NCBI GenBank assembly: GCA_963814985.1 | Contig: CAWFFV010000001.1 | Location: 1 to 64,000, forward strand | DNA length: 64,000 nucleotides | From: CAWFFV01 sp963814985 | GTDB lineage: Bacteria > Chloroflexota > Ktedonobacteria > Ktedonobacterales > Ktedonobacteraceae | Reading direction: 5' to 3' | Shown here: in pieces, positions 19,554 through 29,275 of the stretch | How positions within the stretch are numbered: the stretch's first letter is position 1 | Layout: every line of letters starts with the position of its first letter | Position numbers and translations under genes: made by a program | The notes under the pieces: generated by a model | Databases searched by the model: none | What the model was told of the DNA's origin: nothing | Seen by the model: the letters and a program-made list of their open reading frames with translations, nothing else

Positions 19554-20471
19554 CTAACGCAGGGCATTACTCATCACGAACATAAGGTTCGCCGGGCGTT
19601 CTGCCATACGACGCATGAGGTAAGGATACCATTGTGAACCATAGGGAACGTAAATTCGCGTATTATAGCTCTGACCAACAAGTTTTTCTTGCAGATCACG
19701 GCGAATACCGTAGAGCATCTGGAACTCAAAGGAGTCTTTTCTGATGCCGTTGTCATGTATATACTTGCATGCAGCATTGATGATCGCTTCATCATGAGTG
19801 GCAATAGCAGGAAAATTACCACGTGCAAGCAACAAATGTAATAGTTGCATATAGCTGTGATCGACCTCAGCCTTGGTCTGGAATGCAATGGTAGATGGCT
19901 CTTTGTAGGCACCTTTAACCAGACGAACACGCACACCCTGAATAATAAGTTGCTCGATATCTTTTCGGCTGCGATAGAGATAAGACTGAATAACTGTCCC
20001 AACGTGTTCAAAACGCTGGTGCGCACGCAGGGTGATATCCACAGTTTGGGCAGTATAGGCTGAGCCTTCCATATCGACACAGACAAATATTGAGCATTTG
20101 TGCGCTTGCTCCAGAATAGCCATCAGGTTCTGTTCACACAATTCCTGAGAGATGTCTAACCCGAGGGCAGTGAGCTTAATAGAAATATTGGCATCCAGCC
20201 CTGTTTGCTTCACCAACTCAACCGCAGTAATATAATTCTGAGTAGCTGCTCTGGCTTCCTTATCGTCTGAGACGTTTTCGCCAAGGTGGTCAAGGGCGAC
20301 TTGCATACCGTGCTGATTTAGCACACGAGTCGCTTCAATGGCTTCATCGAGTATTTCCCCTGCGACAAAACGTCGCGAAACGCTACGTGTAGTTTTGTTA
20401 TGCACTACAAATTCGCGTAAATGTTTGTTATGAGCAAGATACAACATTGTATCTTTGAGAAACATAGCCAA
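19554..20471 (-). CDS. Proline dehydrogenase
   Basis: About 305 residues. AGGAGG is 5 bases before a TTG at 20471 and 11 before ATG 20465, so either may start. It is a monofunctional FAD-linked (beta/alpha)8 proline dehydrogenase that oxidises proline to pyrroline-5-carboxylate. Recognisable parts are the FVAGE region, NISIKLTALGLDIS, CVDMEGSAYT, GTVIQSYLYRS, VRLVKGAYKEPSTIAF and the C-terminal RIYVPYGSQWYPYLMRRMAERPAN, where the RRxxER motif binds the substrate carboxylate. The size matches Bacillus/Thermus-type PRODH. The P5C dehydrogenase partner is not in the window. It is in a leftward run with an SDR gene upstream and an NlpC gene downstream. Confidence 0.9.
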   Translation of the reverse strand: MAMFLKDTMLYLAHNKHLREFVVHNKTTRSVSRRFVAGEILDEAIEATRVLNQHGMQVALDHLGENVSDDKEARAATQNYITAVELVKQTGLDANISIKLTALGLDISQELCEQNLMAILEQAHKCSIFVCVDMEGSAYTAQTVDITLRAHQRFEHVGTVIQSYLYRSRKDIEQLIIQGVRVRLVKGAYKEPSTIAFQTKAEVDHSYMQLLHLLLARGNFPAIATHDEAIINAACKYIHDNGIRKDSFEFQMLYGIRRDLQEKLVGQSYNTRIYVPYGSQWYPYLMRRMAERPANLMFVMSNALR

Positions 20472-20553
20472 AGCTCCCTCCTTTTACTTTCCCTCCTGGT
20501 AATGATACCACATTCCTGCTCTCTCACCATTTTGATCCTGCCTTCCTGTGGAG

Positions 20554-21429
20554 CTACCACTTCAGCATACGACGAACCAGGCGATCCCATAGCCTATCGG
20601 GAAGAAAGCGTCTTAGAAGAATTATTCTTAGAGCACTACGCGGAACAACATAACGAGCATGTGGTTTACGACTCTGAAGAATTTGTACAACGGTATCAGC
20701 AAACAATTGTGGCGGAAAACCTACGGTAGCTGAGTGCTTAGCCACTTTTTCGGTGACGTTTAAGAGTCGCGCATAGGGGCCACTTCTATGTTGTTCTATA
20801 CTTGCCTGTGATCGCCCTAAGCTTGTATTCCAGATATTAGTTGGGCTAGAAGTCGGCTCGATAACAACGACATGGACATCAAAAGGTGCAAGCTCGATAC
20901 GTAGCACATCACTAATAGCTTCAAGAGCAAATTTGCTAGCCGCATAAGCTCCGGTGACAGGGTTGGCAACACGACCGCCTACACTACTGACATTGATAAT
21001 TGTTCCTTGCGCAGCCTTGAGCATGGGAAGGAAAGCCTGGATCACCCCAACAGGTGCAATAGTATTAATCTCCAGTTGGGCACGAAGGTCATCGAGAGGG
21101 AGAAGCTCTAGAGGTCCCCCAAAGGCCGTTCCTGCATTATTTAAGAGAGCATTCAGCCGTGGGATGGTGCTCTCTTGAGCATCAGTTCGCAAGCATTCTT
21201 CTACCTGCTGCGCCATTGCTCCTATCTGCTCAGACAGCGTGATGTCACCAAGCAGAACTGTCATGTTGTCATTACAGCCCAGAGTATCCGCTTCAGCGAG
21301 CAGACTCGCTTGGTCGGATTCATTGCGTACAGTAGCAAAAACATGCCAACTACGCCTGGCTAACTCTAAAGCAGTGATCCGCCCAAAGCCTGTAGAACAT
21401 CCGGTGATGACGATAGTTTTTTTATTCAT
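20554..21429 (-). CDS. Short-chain dehydrogenase/reductase
   Basis: About 291 residues from ATG 21429. Classical SDR layout: cofactor loop TGCSTGFG (residues 9-16), LLGDIT acidic region, LNNAGTAFGG, catalytic Ser in INVSSVGGRVA, YxxxK as YAASK and the following VIEPTSSPTN. The first beta strand followed by an Arg-rich ATVRNE suggests NADP(H) preference, which is inference. The start codon lies inside the last codons of the small upstream gene (8-base overlap), indicating translational coupling. Substrate unknown. Confidence 0.88.
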   Translation of the reverse strand: MNKKTIVITGCSTGFGRITALELARRSWHVFATVRNESDQASLLAEADTLGCNDNMTVLLGDITLSEQIGAMAQQVEECLRTDAQESTIPRLNALLNNAGTAFGGPLELLPLDDLRAQLEINTIAPVGVIQAFLPMLKAAQGTIINVSSVGGRVANPVTGAYAASKFALEAISDVLRIELAPFDVHVVVIEPTSSPTNIWNTSLGRSQASIEQHRSGPYARLLNVTEKVAKHSATVGFPPQLFADTVVQILQSRKPHARYVVPRSALRIILLRRFLPDRLWDRLVRRMLKW

Positions 21430-21649
21430 GTACCCGTCCAATGCGATTCCACAATCCCAGACGTATCAGTTCGTTGCGTGCCTCAAAACCAAAGAAGTCC
21501 GGGTTCATATCACGCCCATAACGAATAACCAGACCGCGTAACATTTCGATCTGTTCGGCTTTACTGGCTGTATCTCGCTCAAAAGGGATATGTTGGGCAA
21601 GTTGTTCAACAGCCTGCCTATTATACCATTGTTCTTGTGTCTCTGTCAT
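21422..21649 (-). CDS. Small helical protein of unknown function
   Basis: 75 residues, charged and predicted mostly helical (EQWYNRQAVEQLAQHI, SKAEQIEMLRGLVIRYG), ending WNRIGRVHE. No cysteines, signal peptide or membrane segment are seen. Its end overlaps the SDR start, so it is probably the first gene of the leftward operon. I do not recognise a family. Confidence 0.6.
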   Translation of the reverse strand: MTETQEQWYNRQAVEQLAQHIPFERDTASKAEQIEMLRGLVIRYGRDMNPDFFGFEARNELIRLGLWNRIGRVHE

Positions 21650-21665
21650 AATGATAGAAAACCTG

Positions 21666-21841
21666 TAACTCCTCGGGTACCCTCACCACCTGCGGTGGCT
21701 CGCTTTGTTTTTGTGTGGGTTTTGTTGGTCGTGGTGGAGGTTGCGGCGCAACCTCCACCACGACCAACAAAACCCACACAAAAACGACTTGCGAAGCGCC
21801 TTCGGCGCTGAGGAATCCGGAAAAAGGGCCTGAGTCGTCAC
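21666..21841 (+). repeat. Intergenic inverted-repeat element, family A, copy 5 (complete)
   Basis: GTAACTCCTCGGG, CACCACCTGCGGTGGCTCGC, core arms GTTTTTGTGTGGGTTTTGTT closing on GTTGCGGCGCAAC, TTGCGAAGCGCCTTCGGCGC, TGAGGAATCCGG and GCCTGAGTCGTCAC. The remaining bases up to 22079 show nothing further that I can support. Confidence 0.9.
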
Positions 21842-22079
21842 GAAATCTTCAGGATACCTCAGGATAAAGTTACATCTATGGTCAATAGTAACATCTGAAA
21901 GGAGCTTTCTTCAAGAGGTAAGCAGAGCGCAAGTTGTCCCCTGGAACACGTTAATACATTATGAAGAAGGGAGAGGGATAGCCATTTTGCCCTAGAATCC
22001 CTTGAAATACTTGATTATTAAAGCGGATCAATGATAGTGTAAAAGGACAAGAAGATATATAATAAGGTAGGCGAAGAAG

Positions 22080-23183
22080 ATGTTCTGTCCACATTGCAAT
22101 ACAACACGAATCGAAAATGAGGCACCTTGCTCATACTGCGGAGCACCTTCGCCCTTGCTGGGACGATCTCAAGTCGGCGGACGGGGAGCGGTAGAACCAG
22201 TATGGGGAAGTCCCAATAGAGCACCCATGGAACAATGGAATCAGTCACCATCTGAGGTATCAATGGTGCCTCCAGCAGCATCCTGGACACTTAATCCCGG
22301 TCCCCAAAGTCAACTACCATGGGGACAGAATGCTGGGATGCAACAGCAACCATGGGGGCAAAATGCTGGGATGCAGCAGCAACCATGGGGACAGAATGCC
22401 GGGATGCAACAGCAACCATGGGGGCAAAATGCTGGGATGCAGCAGCAACCATGGGAACAGAATGCCGAACCGCAGGCACAACCGCAACAATCATTCTTGC
22501 CAGTTCCTTACCAGGGTGGTATGGCACTTCAACCATATCAATCTGCCATTCCGATACAAATGGTACCTGACATAGAGAAGTTGTTGCCCGCCATCCCCGA
22601 TGAACAAGGCAGGGTTTATGTTCCTCCCATCTATACCAAGCCCAGGGCCATTATTCCAAGATATCGAGCCATTAGCGGCCTTCTGAGCATCTTGATCGTC
22701 TCTCTATTGCTATGCACAGGAGCAGGCTATTATGCTCAGGCCAGTGGAAAACTCATAGCAGTGCAGCAATTCTTTGGTGCCGCCCCTCCTCCTAGCTTGC
22801 AGGTAGCAACTGGGCGACCGTTGCCCGACCCGCCTGGGCAAACTGACAAAGACAAAGGACCCGCCTACAACATCATCCCTTCGGCAACCACTACGTTGCG
22901 TATCGATCCAAATAATATTGCTCTCCAACCAGTGAATGCCTTCCAGGTGGGAATCCCCTTCTATGTCACTTATAGCGTGCAATTACCAGATAAGGCAGGA
23001 ATAGTGACCGTTAAGTGGTATATGAACAATCTTTCCTACGCAACAACGGAAAGTAAGCAAATTAACCCGAAGACTACAGCGAATGGCAGTGCTCTGATAT
23101 CCTATGCACAGCCAGCAGAGGGAAGAGTAGAATTGTATTGGAATAACCAGCTAGCACAACAACTCTACTTTGTTGTGAGGTAA
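22080..23183 (+). CDS. Zinc-ribbon, repeat-linker, single-TM protein
   Basis: 367 residues. The N-terminus is a four-cysteine zinc ribbon (CPHC at 3-6, CSYC near 18-21). A proline/glutamine-rich linker follows that contains four identical-phase WGQNAGMQQQP repeats and a fifth partial one. One transmembrane helix lies near residues 198-222 (AISGLLSILIVSLLLCTGAGYY). The outer domain of about 130 residues ends in a beta-rich fold (KAGIVTVKWYMNNLSYATTE, GRVELYWNNQLAQQLYFVV). The layout of cytosolic ribbon, linker, TM and outer beta domain is shared with the proteins at 23665-25666 and 25883-29003. Function unknown. Confidence 0.7.
   Translation: MFCPHCNTTRIENEAPCSYCGAPSPLLGRSQVGGRGAVEPVWGSPNRAPMEQWNQSPSEVSMVPPAASWTLNPGPQSQLPWGQNAGMQQQPWGQNAGMQQQPWGQNAGMQQQPWGQNAGMQQQPWEQNAEPQAQPQQSFLPVPYQGGMALQPYQSAIPIQMVPDIEKLLPAIPDEQGRVYVPPIYTKPRAIIPRYRAISGLLSILIVSLLLCTGAGYYAQASGKLIAVQQFFGAAPPPSLQVATGRPLPDPPGQTDKDKGPAYNIIPSATTTLRIDPNNIALQPVNAFQVGIPFYVTYSVQLPDKAGIVTVKWYMNNLSYATTESKQINPKTTANGSALISYAQPAEGRVELYWNNQLAQQLYFVVR
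22317..22466 (+). repeat. 33-bp tandem repeat inside coding sequence
   Basis: Four full 33-bp units plus a partial fifth encode WGQNAGMQQQP. The units are nearly identical, alternating GGGACAGAATGC and GGGGCAAAATGC versions, which points to recent expansion and probably variable copy number. Confidence 0.85.
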
Positions 23184-23192
23184 CTGTTTAGT

Positions 23193-23255
23193 GTGACTGT
23201 TGTGACCCGTGGCAGAAGTTGCGTCGTAATTTCTGCCACGGGTCACAACAGTCAC
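23193..23255. repeat. Family A core hairpin only, copy 6
   Basis: GTGACTGTTGTGACCCGTGG pairs with CCACGGGTCACAACAGTCAC around the GTTGCG/CGTAAT centre. The outer modules are missing. It lies between convergent gene ends (23183 and 23262) and may serve as a transcription terminator. Confidence 0.75.
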
Positions 23256-23261
23256 ATCTAT

Positions 23262-23570
23262 TTATTTCTCACACTGCGTATCCACAGCAACATCACCAAA
23301 GATCTGTACCTGGCAGGCAAGACGCATATTGGGATTTTTCTTGAGGTCACCACGCAACCAGAATTTCTCCATGAAGGTGAGAGGGTTGGTATTGACTGAG
23401 GGGGAAACAGCGACGCGGTCAGTGCCACAAAGGCCGTTCCCATGACAATTGATAATTTTCCATAAGCCACAATAGACGGACACATCATTCTCTAGTGCAG
23501 GGTAACGTACGGTATCGCCTTCGGGTACTTCTATCCGCTGATTTTCATGTACATATGTAATGGTCGGCAC
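23262..23570 (-). CDS. 2Fe-2S ferredoxin-like protein lacking one cluster cysteine
   Basis: 102 residues from GTG 23570, chosen because GGAGGA lies 7 bases upstream; longer in-frame starts have no ribosome site. The fold reads ITYVHENQRIEVPEGDTVRY, then the cluster loop INCHGNGLCGTDRVAV and RLACQVQIFGDVAV. In plant-type ferredoxins the loop is CxxxxxCxxC. Here the third cysteine is Asp (codon gac, two changes from a Cys codon), while the other three ligand positions are Cys. It may bind a cluster with Asp as ligand or may have lost the cluster. The gene sits between two zinc-ribbon repeat-protein genes; partners are unknown. Confidence 0.75.
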   Translation of the reverse strand: MPTITYVHENQRIEVPEGDTVRYPALENDVSVYCGLWKIINCHGNGLCGTDRVAVSPSVNTNPLTFMEKFWLRGDLKKNPNMRLACQVQIFGDVAVDTQCEK

Positions 23571-23664
23571 GACTCTATCCTCCGGTCTCATTGTTTCAAG
23601 CTTCAGGGCAAACCATCTGGGCGGTTTCCACATGTCAGAGTGTAGCACAGAAGAGTGAGAGCGG

Positions 23665-25666
23665 TCAACTAACAACAAGGGTCACTGATACACTTTGCGG
23701 AGTTACTGGAGTTCCAGCATCGCTATCGCTAATGACCAGAGTCGCAGTATAGGTACCAGGAGCCATATCGGTACTATCGCAATACACATTTAACACTGTA
23801 CTTCCTCCTGGAGCAACAGCTCCCGAAGAGGTATCGACAGACAGCCAGGGTACGGCAGACTGCGCAATGGTCCAATTCAGGCTGGCACTACCTGTATTGC
23901 CGACGATGAGCGATTGTGAGCTATGCGTAAAAGTACTGGTATTGTTAAAGATCAAACCGCTGGGCGCTACAGTAATCACAGCCTGATCTTTAATGGTCAC
24001 AGTGACAGGTATCTTTTGACTTGAGACTGTTGAACCAGCATCGCTATCGGCAATGGTAAGAGTCGAGGCCAGTACGCCTGCACTGGAAGAGGACACATTC
24101 GAGCTAATAGTCAGGGCAACACTTTGCCCAGGTGGCAGACTTCCCTGTGAGGGCGTACTAGAAACGAATGCATTTCCATTTTCGGTTGCAGTCCAGTTCA
24201 ACACAAGATTGCCAGTGTTTGTTAGAGTGATCGTCTGTGGATCTGGATTTGTTCCCTTGATAGCCGTCAAAGTGAGCGGACTGGTTGGTACACTGATAAC
24301 GGGAGCCGGAGGCGGCGTCACAGTCAGCGAAACTGCTACAAGCTTTGTGAGATTATCTGAAGTCAAAGTTACTGTACCTTGATAGGAACCAGCTTTGAGC
24401 ATACTTCCATCCACGTTCACGGACATATTCACCTGTGAGCCAGCATCCAGCGCTCCACTGGCAGGAGTCACGCCCAACCACTGTCCTTGATCGATAGTAG
24501 TAGCACTGGCCGTCCAGCTTAGTGGCTGCCCGCCGCTGTTTTGCAAGGTGATAGCCTTACTGGCGGGACTCTGTCCCAGAGTCGTTGAATACGACAACGA
24601 TCCAGGAGTAACATCCAACAGGGTCAGATCAGGCTTGACGACCATTGTAACAGCAAGGGTCAACAAAGAGGCGGTATCACCATTCTGCATAAAATTAATA
24701 TGTCCAGTATATGTTTGAGGAGCAAGACTACTGCAATTTACCTTTATCTGGATATTCTGGCTACCCGCAAAGGTGCCATTGTCAGGTGTAGTCGTCAGCC
24801 ACGCCTCATCACTACTCGCTTGCCATATAACCTGTCCACCACCAGCATTGCTTAACGTGATCGTCTGACCCGAGACGGTCTCCGTTGCGCCAATATCAAA
24901 GTTGAGAGTATTTTTTGAGAGCTGCAGGTGCGCAGGAGTTAATGGAGCTTCTTGTACCGTAATGATAGCTGTAATACTCAGTTCCTCAGCTTCATCTGTC
25001 ACATGGGCGAAATGCTGTCCCGCAACCCAATCAGCCGGGACACGAATTTGCACAGAGAACATACCCCGACTATCGGTATACACCTCCAGAGGTTTCCCAT
25101 TTTCATCAAAGATAGGTTTATTGATATCATAAGTAAAGATCATTAGATTATGGACACCAAAGCCTTTGCCTGCAAATGTAAAAGTATCATTCACACGTAA
25201 GGTATCGGGTGATACTGAAACAGCCGCGCTGGCTTTGATAGCAGGATGACCCATAAGCACAAAAGCCAGGATGCTACTGCCAATCAAAAAGAAGGTACAT
25301 GACAATGTAAGAATGATAGGTATGGCGCGTCTCGATAAAAACAACTTTAACGGACAGAGAGAACGATTGAGCATCAACAGCAGGCAAGGCAATATATTCA
25401 GGTTCCCGTTGCGGCATATGCCTGTGCTCAGGTTTCTGCACAGGAGGAGGTGGAACGACCATTTGACTCGACTGATAGGGCTGATCTTCAGGATGTAGAC
25501 CAGAGTAATGTCCAGCACGATGTGGTGACGCCGGCGGTAGAGATGGCTTCGTCAGATTCCGAGAAAGAGCTTTCTTCTTCTGCACAAAGCCCTGCCCACA
25601 TCGACTGCACATTTGTGTATCAGCCCGTTGTAATTTATGACAATAAGCACAACGTTTGGTATCCAT
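23665..25666 (-). CDS. Zinc-ribbon, TM-anchored protein with BACON-like beta repeats (one frameshift)
   Basis: Starts MDTKRCAYCHKLQRADTQ at 25666 with a CxxC...CxxC ribbon and a proline-rich cytoplasmic linker. Near 25340-25345 (a T5 run on the coding strand) the frame changes. Before it the text reads VDAQSFSLSVKVV; after it the correct continuation is LFLSRRAIPIILTLSCTFFL, a transmembrane helix. The outer part has an IPT/TIG-like first domain (SPDTLRVNDTFTFAGKGFG), then about five repeats of roughly 95 residues with the BACON pattern (WLTTTPDNGTFAGSQNI, SLAPQTYTGHINF). Such domains usually act in adhesion or carbohydrate binding outside the cell. It would be about 667 residues if corrected. 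Confidence 0.7.
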
Positions 25667-25804
25667 ACAAGTGTCATCAGGGATCGTTACTCCCTTGCCT
25701 CCCTGGTCGTCTGCTAATTAACAATACTCATTGATGGTTACTATTGATATATTTTAATAAACGTTATAGGACTGCATTTCTCAAATATACGTCCGAAGAG
25801 ATGT

Positions 25805-25872
25805 CTCTTCCCAAAACGACAGGTGAGCCAGAACTTCGTGAAGTCCTGGCTCACCTGTCGTTTTGGGAAGAG
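25805..25872. terminator. Strong hairpin downstream of the BACON-repeat gene
   Basis: A perfect inverted repeat of about 27 bp per arm (CTCTTCCCAAAACGACAGGT paired with ACCTGTCGTTTTGGGAAGAG) with a smaller ACTTCGTGAAGT hairpin in its loop. It lies just beyond the stop of the leftward gene ending at 25883, as expected for a terminator. Confidence 0.65.
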
Positions 25873-25882
25873 GTTCCACTAA

Positions 25883-28800
25883 TCAGCTAGTCACAGTCAA
25901 GGTCACAGCAATTGACTGAGGGCTACCCTGAACAACAGATCCGTCATTGCCGGTAGCTGAAATGGTAATCGAGCCAGTATAGGTGCCAGGTGTCAAACTG
26001 GCAGCATTCACACTGACATCCGTCAAACCTCCGATACCACTATCCGAGCCAGAAGTTCCATTTAAAACCAGCCAACTACTGCTCCCAGCATCGCCAGTAG
26101 TGGTCCAGGAAACCGGACGGGCACAATTACCAGACTCATTGAACGTCACAGACTGTGACGAAGAGGTCTGCCCCTGCGCTACAGAGAAAGCAAGAGAGGT
26201 GGTCGATAGCTGTAGTGCACAGGGCGGCAGAACCGTCAGTGCAATAGTGAATAGCTGTGGACTTCCCTGTGCTTGTTGATTAGCAGCATCAGTAGCTATA
26301 ATGGAAACCTGAGTACTATACGTACCGGGCGTGAGGCCCGCAATACTTGGAGCAATGGTCAGCGAAGCACTCTGTCCGCTGGCACTCAAGGAGCCAGAAG
26401 TAGGCGACGGTATTGTAAGCCAGGATGCCGCACTGGTGACAGTTGCACTCCAATTCAGCGGCCAGACACAATTGCCAGAAACGGTAAGTGTCACCGATTG
26501 TGTCAGTGGATCAGAGCTACCTTGCGTAGCACTAAAAGCCATAGAACTTGATGATGGTTGTGCAAGGGCGCAGGCAGGCAGTACCACAAGATTGACGGTA
26601 ATCGTCTGCGGACTCCCCGCAATAGACTGATTATTCGCATCCGTCCCATAGATGACAACCTGTCCCACATATGTACCAGGAGTCAAACCACTTGTTCCGA
26701 CAGCAATGGTCAGGTTCTGTACCTGTCCAGGCGTAAGCGAACCACCCGAAGGAAAGGCCGCCAGCCAGGAAGAGGTCAGTAAATTGACCGTAGTACGCCA
26801 GTTCAACGCACTTCCGCCAGTATTCGTGATGGTCACAGCTTGAGGAGCGGGCCGACTCTGTCCCTGAGTTGTACTGAAGTTCAGGTTCAACGGCGCTGCC
26901 ACAAGAATCGGTGAGTTCGGCGGAGGCGGTGGTTGAATTGTTAACTGAACTACCACCGTTTGCGTATTTTGTGCCATCGCAAAGGAGATATAACCGGTCA
27001 GGGGAGTAGAACTTGCGGCCAGACCACTCGTGTTTATATTTACGGTGATCGGGATCATACTGCCCTTCCAGGTACCTTTGGTTGGAGTAAGCACGAGCCA
27101 GGGAACCGAGGAAGTTGCCTGCCAATTCGCATTATTTGGACAACTCGAGGTAGCACTTGACATTCAACACTTGATTGCCTGGATTGCCCTGACCAGCAAC
27201 AGCGGTAAAGGACATACTCCCTGTACTGACCATCAAACTACAACGTTGTTGCACTGTGAGTGACACATTCACGCTTTGCGGACTATTGATAGCTCCATCT
27301 GCGCCTGTGAACACAAGTGTGCTGGTATATGCACCTGGTAACAAATTGCGACTATGTGCAATCACGCGTACCAGTGCTGTTGAACGCGGAACAACAACAC
27401 CTGACGTATGATCTGTACTTAGCCAGTTGAAGTTAGTGCCAGTAGAGCTCAGGCCGGACACAGATTGTGCACTACTACTCGTCACTGACCAGGAGAGAGA
27501 CTGCGAACCTGGATTGTTGATAACCAGAAACTGAGCAGCCGGCTCAGCGCCATTATCAATGGCCGTAAACGAAAGGACGGCAGGTGCCAGTGATAAGACA
27601 GGGCCAGCATCGAGTGACACAGGACGAACCGTCATCTGAACCTGCACAGTCTGAGGATTCCCTACATTGCTAGAGAATGTGATCACTCCCTGGTAATCCC
27701 CAGGTTTGAGGTTAGCACGCTCACCGCCCACCGAAATAGTCTGTTGATCACCAAATCTCCCTTGAGTGGGAGAGATCATCAACCACGGCTGATTACTACT
27801 CATTGTCCAGGTAATGATACCTCCCCCAGAGTTACTCAACGTCAAAGGCTGAACAGTATTCGCACCCTGTGGAGCAGCGCCTAGATCAAGCAGAGTCAGG
27901 AATAATGACCAGATGTGCTGGACGAGTGGGACCTTCTGCAATCTGTAGCGTCGCACTGGCGGTCTCACGGCTCCTGAGATCTTCAGCGTCAATGTTATGA
28001 AACCCTGTACCCCAGTTACTATCGATGATCATTTGCACTTTTGTCGCCCCATTCATGGTCTACACGAATAAGCGAGTTACCAGTACTTGTTTGGAGCGGT
28101 ATTTCTACATCATGGGTCAATAAGACCTGCGTTAAAGGTACAAAGTGACTGAGCGTTAAAGTAATCGTCTGACCATAGGTTACTGAAGTGGCGGAGGGGG
28201 TCAGGGAAGGAGCAGCTGTTAAGAGACCCTGTTTTGGCGTAGTATGGTGTAGGAAGGCAACAGATGCCAGGAGACTATCTACAGCCAGAGCCAGCACGGC
28301 AAGAATCGCTAAGCAAGCAAAGGCAACACGCAAACGAGTCGTCTGTTGATAAAGACGTGGCTGAGGGCCGGTTGGTGACCTCTCTGCCATCGCGCGCCGC
28401 ATATCTTCTGCCTCAATACCTGCGGATTCAAAACTATCAGGGAAATGACGTCGAGTTTAGTGGGTCCGAGCTATTTGACCAACTCTCCTCCTTTTCATCG
28501 ACATCATCGGCATCCTGCAACCAGGGCCATAAGTCAGGCAGGTTGGCCCTCTGATTCTCGCTGTACCCACGTCCCTCATCTCTCCTGAAGCGAGGTAAGG
28601 AAGTACTATGGCGTCGAATGTCTGCGGAGATATCACGCAGAGGCGAAAGCCGCGAAGCGCGAGGCTTACGACGCCCTCTTTCCGGTTCAGCGGCAGCAAT
28701 ACGCCGTGCGGCATCGCTAAGCTTGTGGAAAGCCTGCTCTACCATATTGGAAGCCGCAGATGGAGGTGGTATCGAGGATACATCTCTCTCAGGATATTGA

Positions 28801-29003
28801 ATGGTCAGGCGCTCCAAAGGATCACCCATTACAGACGTGGGGTTCCCTTCAAATGGCACTGCGTGGTGAGTGGTCGTTATTTCAGATACATCCTTGCGCT
28901 TATGGTTTTCCACTTGTATCTGATTGCGTAAGAGTAACTGACATTCGTCACAAAAAATAGTAGATGTAACACATGGCTTATTGCAACGCAAACACTGGCT
29001 CAT
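25883..29003 (-). CDS. Large zinc-ribbon, TM-anchored BACON-repeat protein (three frameshifts)
   Basis: Starts at 29003 with MSQCLRCNKPCVTSTIFCDEC, a zinc ribbon, followed by a charged linker. Frame changes are needed near 28445 (extra C in TTCCCTG), near 28050-27990 and near 27165-27135. The pieces join smoothly: SFPDSFESAGIEAEDMRRAM, a TM helix (RVAFACLAILAVLALAVDSLL), a TIG-like domain (PSATSVTYGQTITLTLSHF), then at least seven BACON-like repeats marked by GTYTG/GDYQG turns and WL.(I/V).P.SG motifs. It would be about 1,035 residues. The architecture matches the neighbour at 23665-25666, suggesting duplication. A cell-surface binding role is inferred only. Confidence 0.7.
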
Positions 29004-29275
29004 ATCCCATCTCTTCTCAGATAGAAAAACTGCCACCCCTCTTTTCCATATACACCAATCCTCATCCAACTGAGGATAGGATGCAATGTGTGCCTCGCCA
29101 TCCACCGCATTTCTAACATTAATAAGTTCTATTCTAAAGTAGACCTGTTATCATAAGAACGTTGAAATAGCCAATTCTGTCACATCAAGTTAGTTCTAGA
29201 GCAGGATTAATGGCTTTTCTAAGCCAAATGTACTGTAGGGCGACTTCGAATCACCCTACAGCGGCCACAATCATC

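Noticed and set aside
20421..20729. Plus-strand frame with a signal-peptide-like start
   Set aside because: It is antisense to the SDR and proline dehydrogenase genes, both of which are well supported.
22317..22466. Regular direct repeats resembling a CRISPR array
   Set aside because: The units are contiguous 33-bp copies without variable spacers, lie in frame in a coding sequence, and no cas gene is present.
24053..26782. Several plus-strand frames opposite the BACON-repeat genes
   Set aside because: They mirror the repetitive coding strand and show no independent motif or ribosome site.
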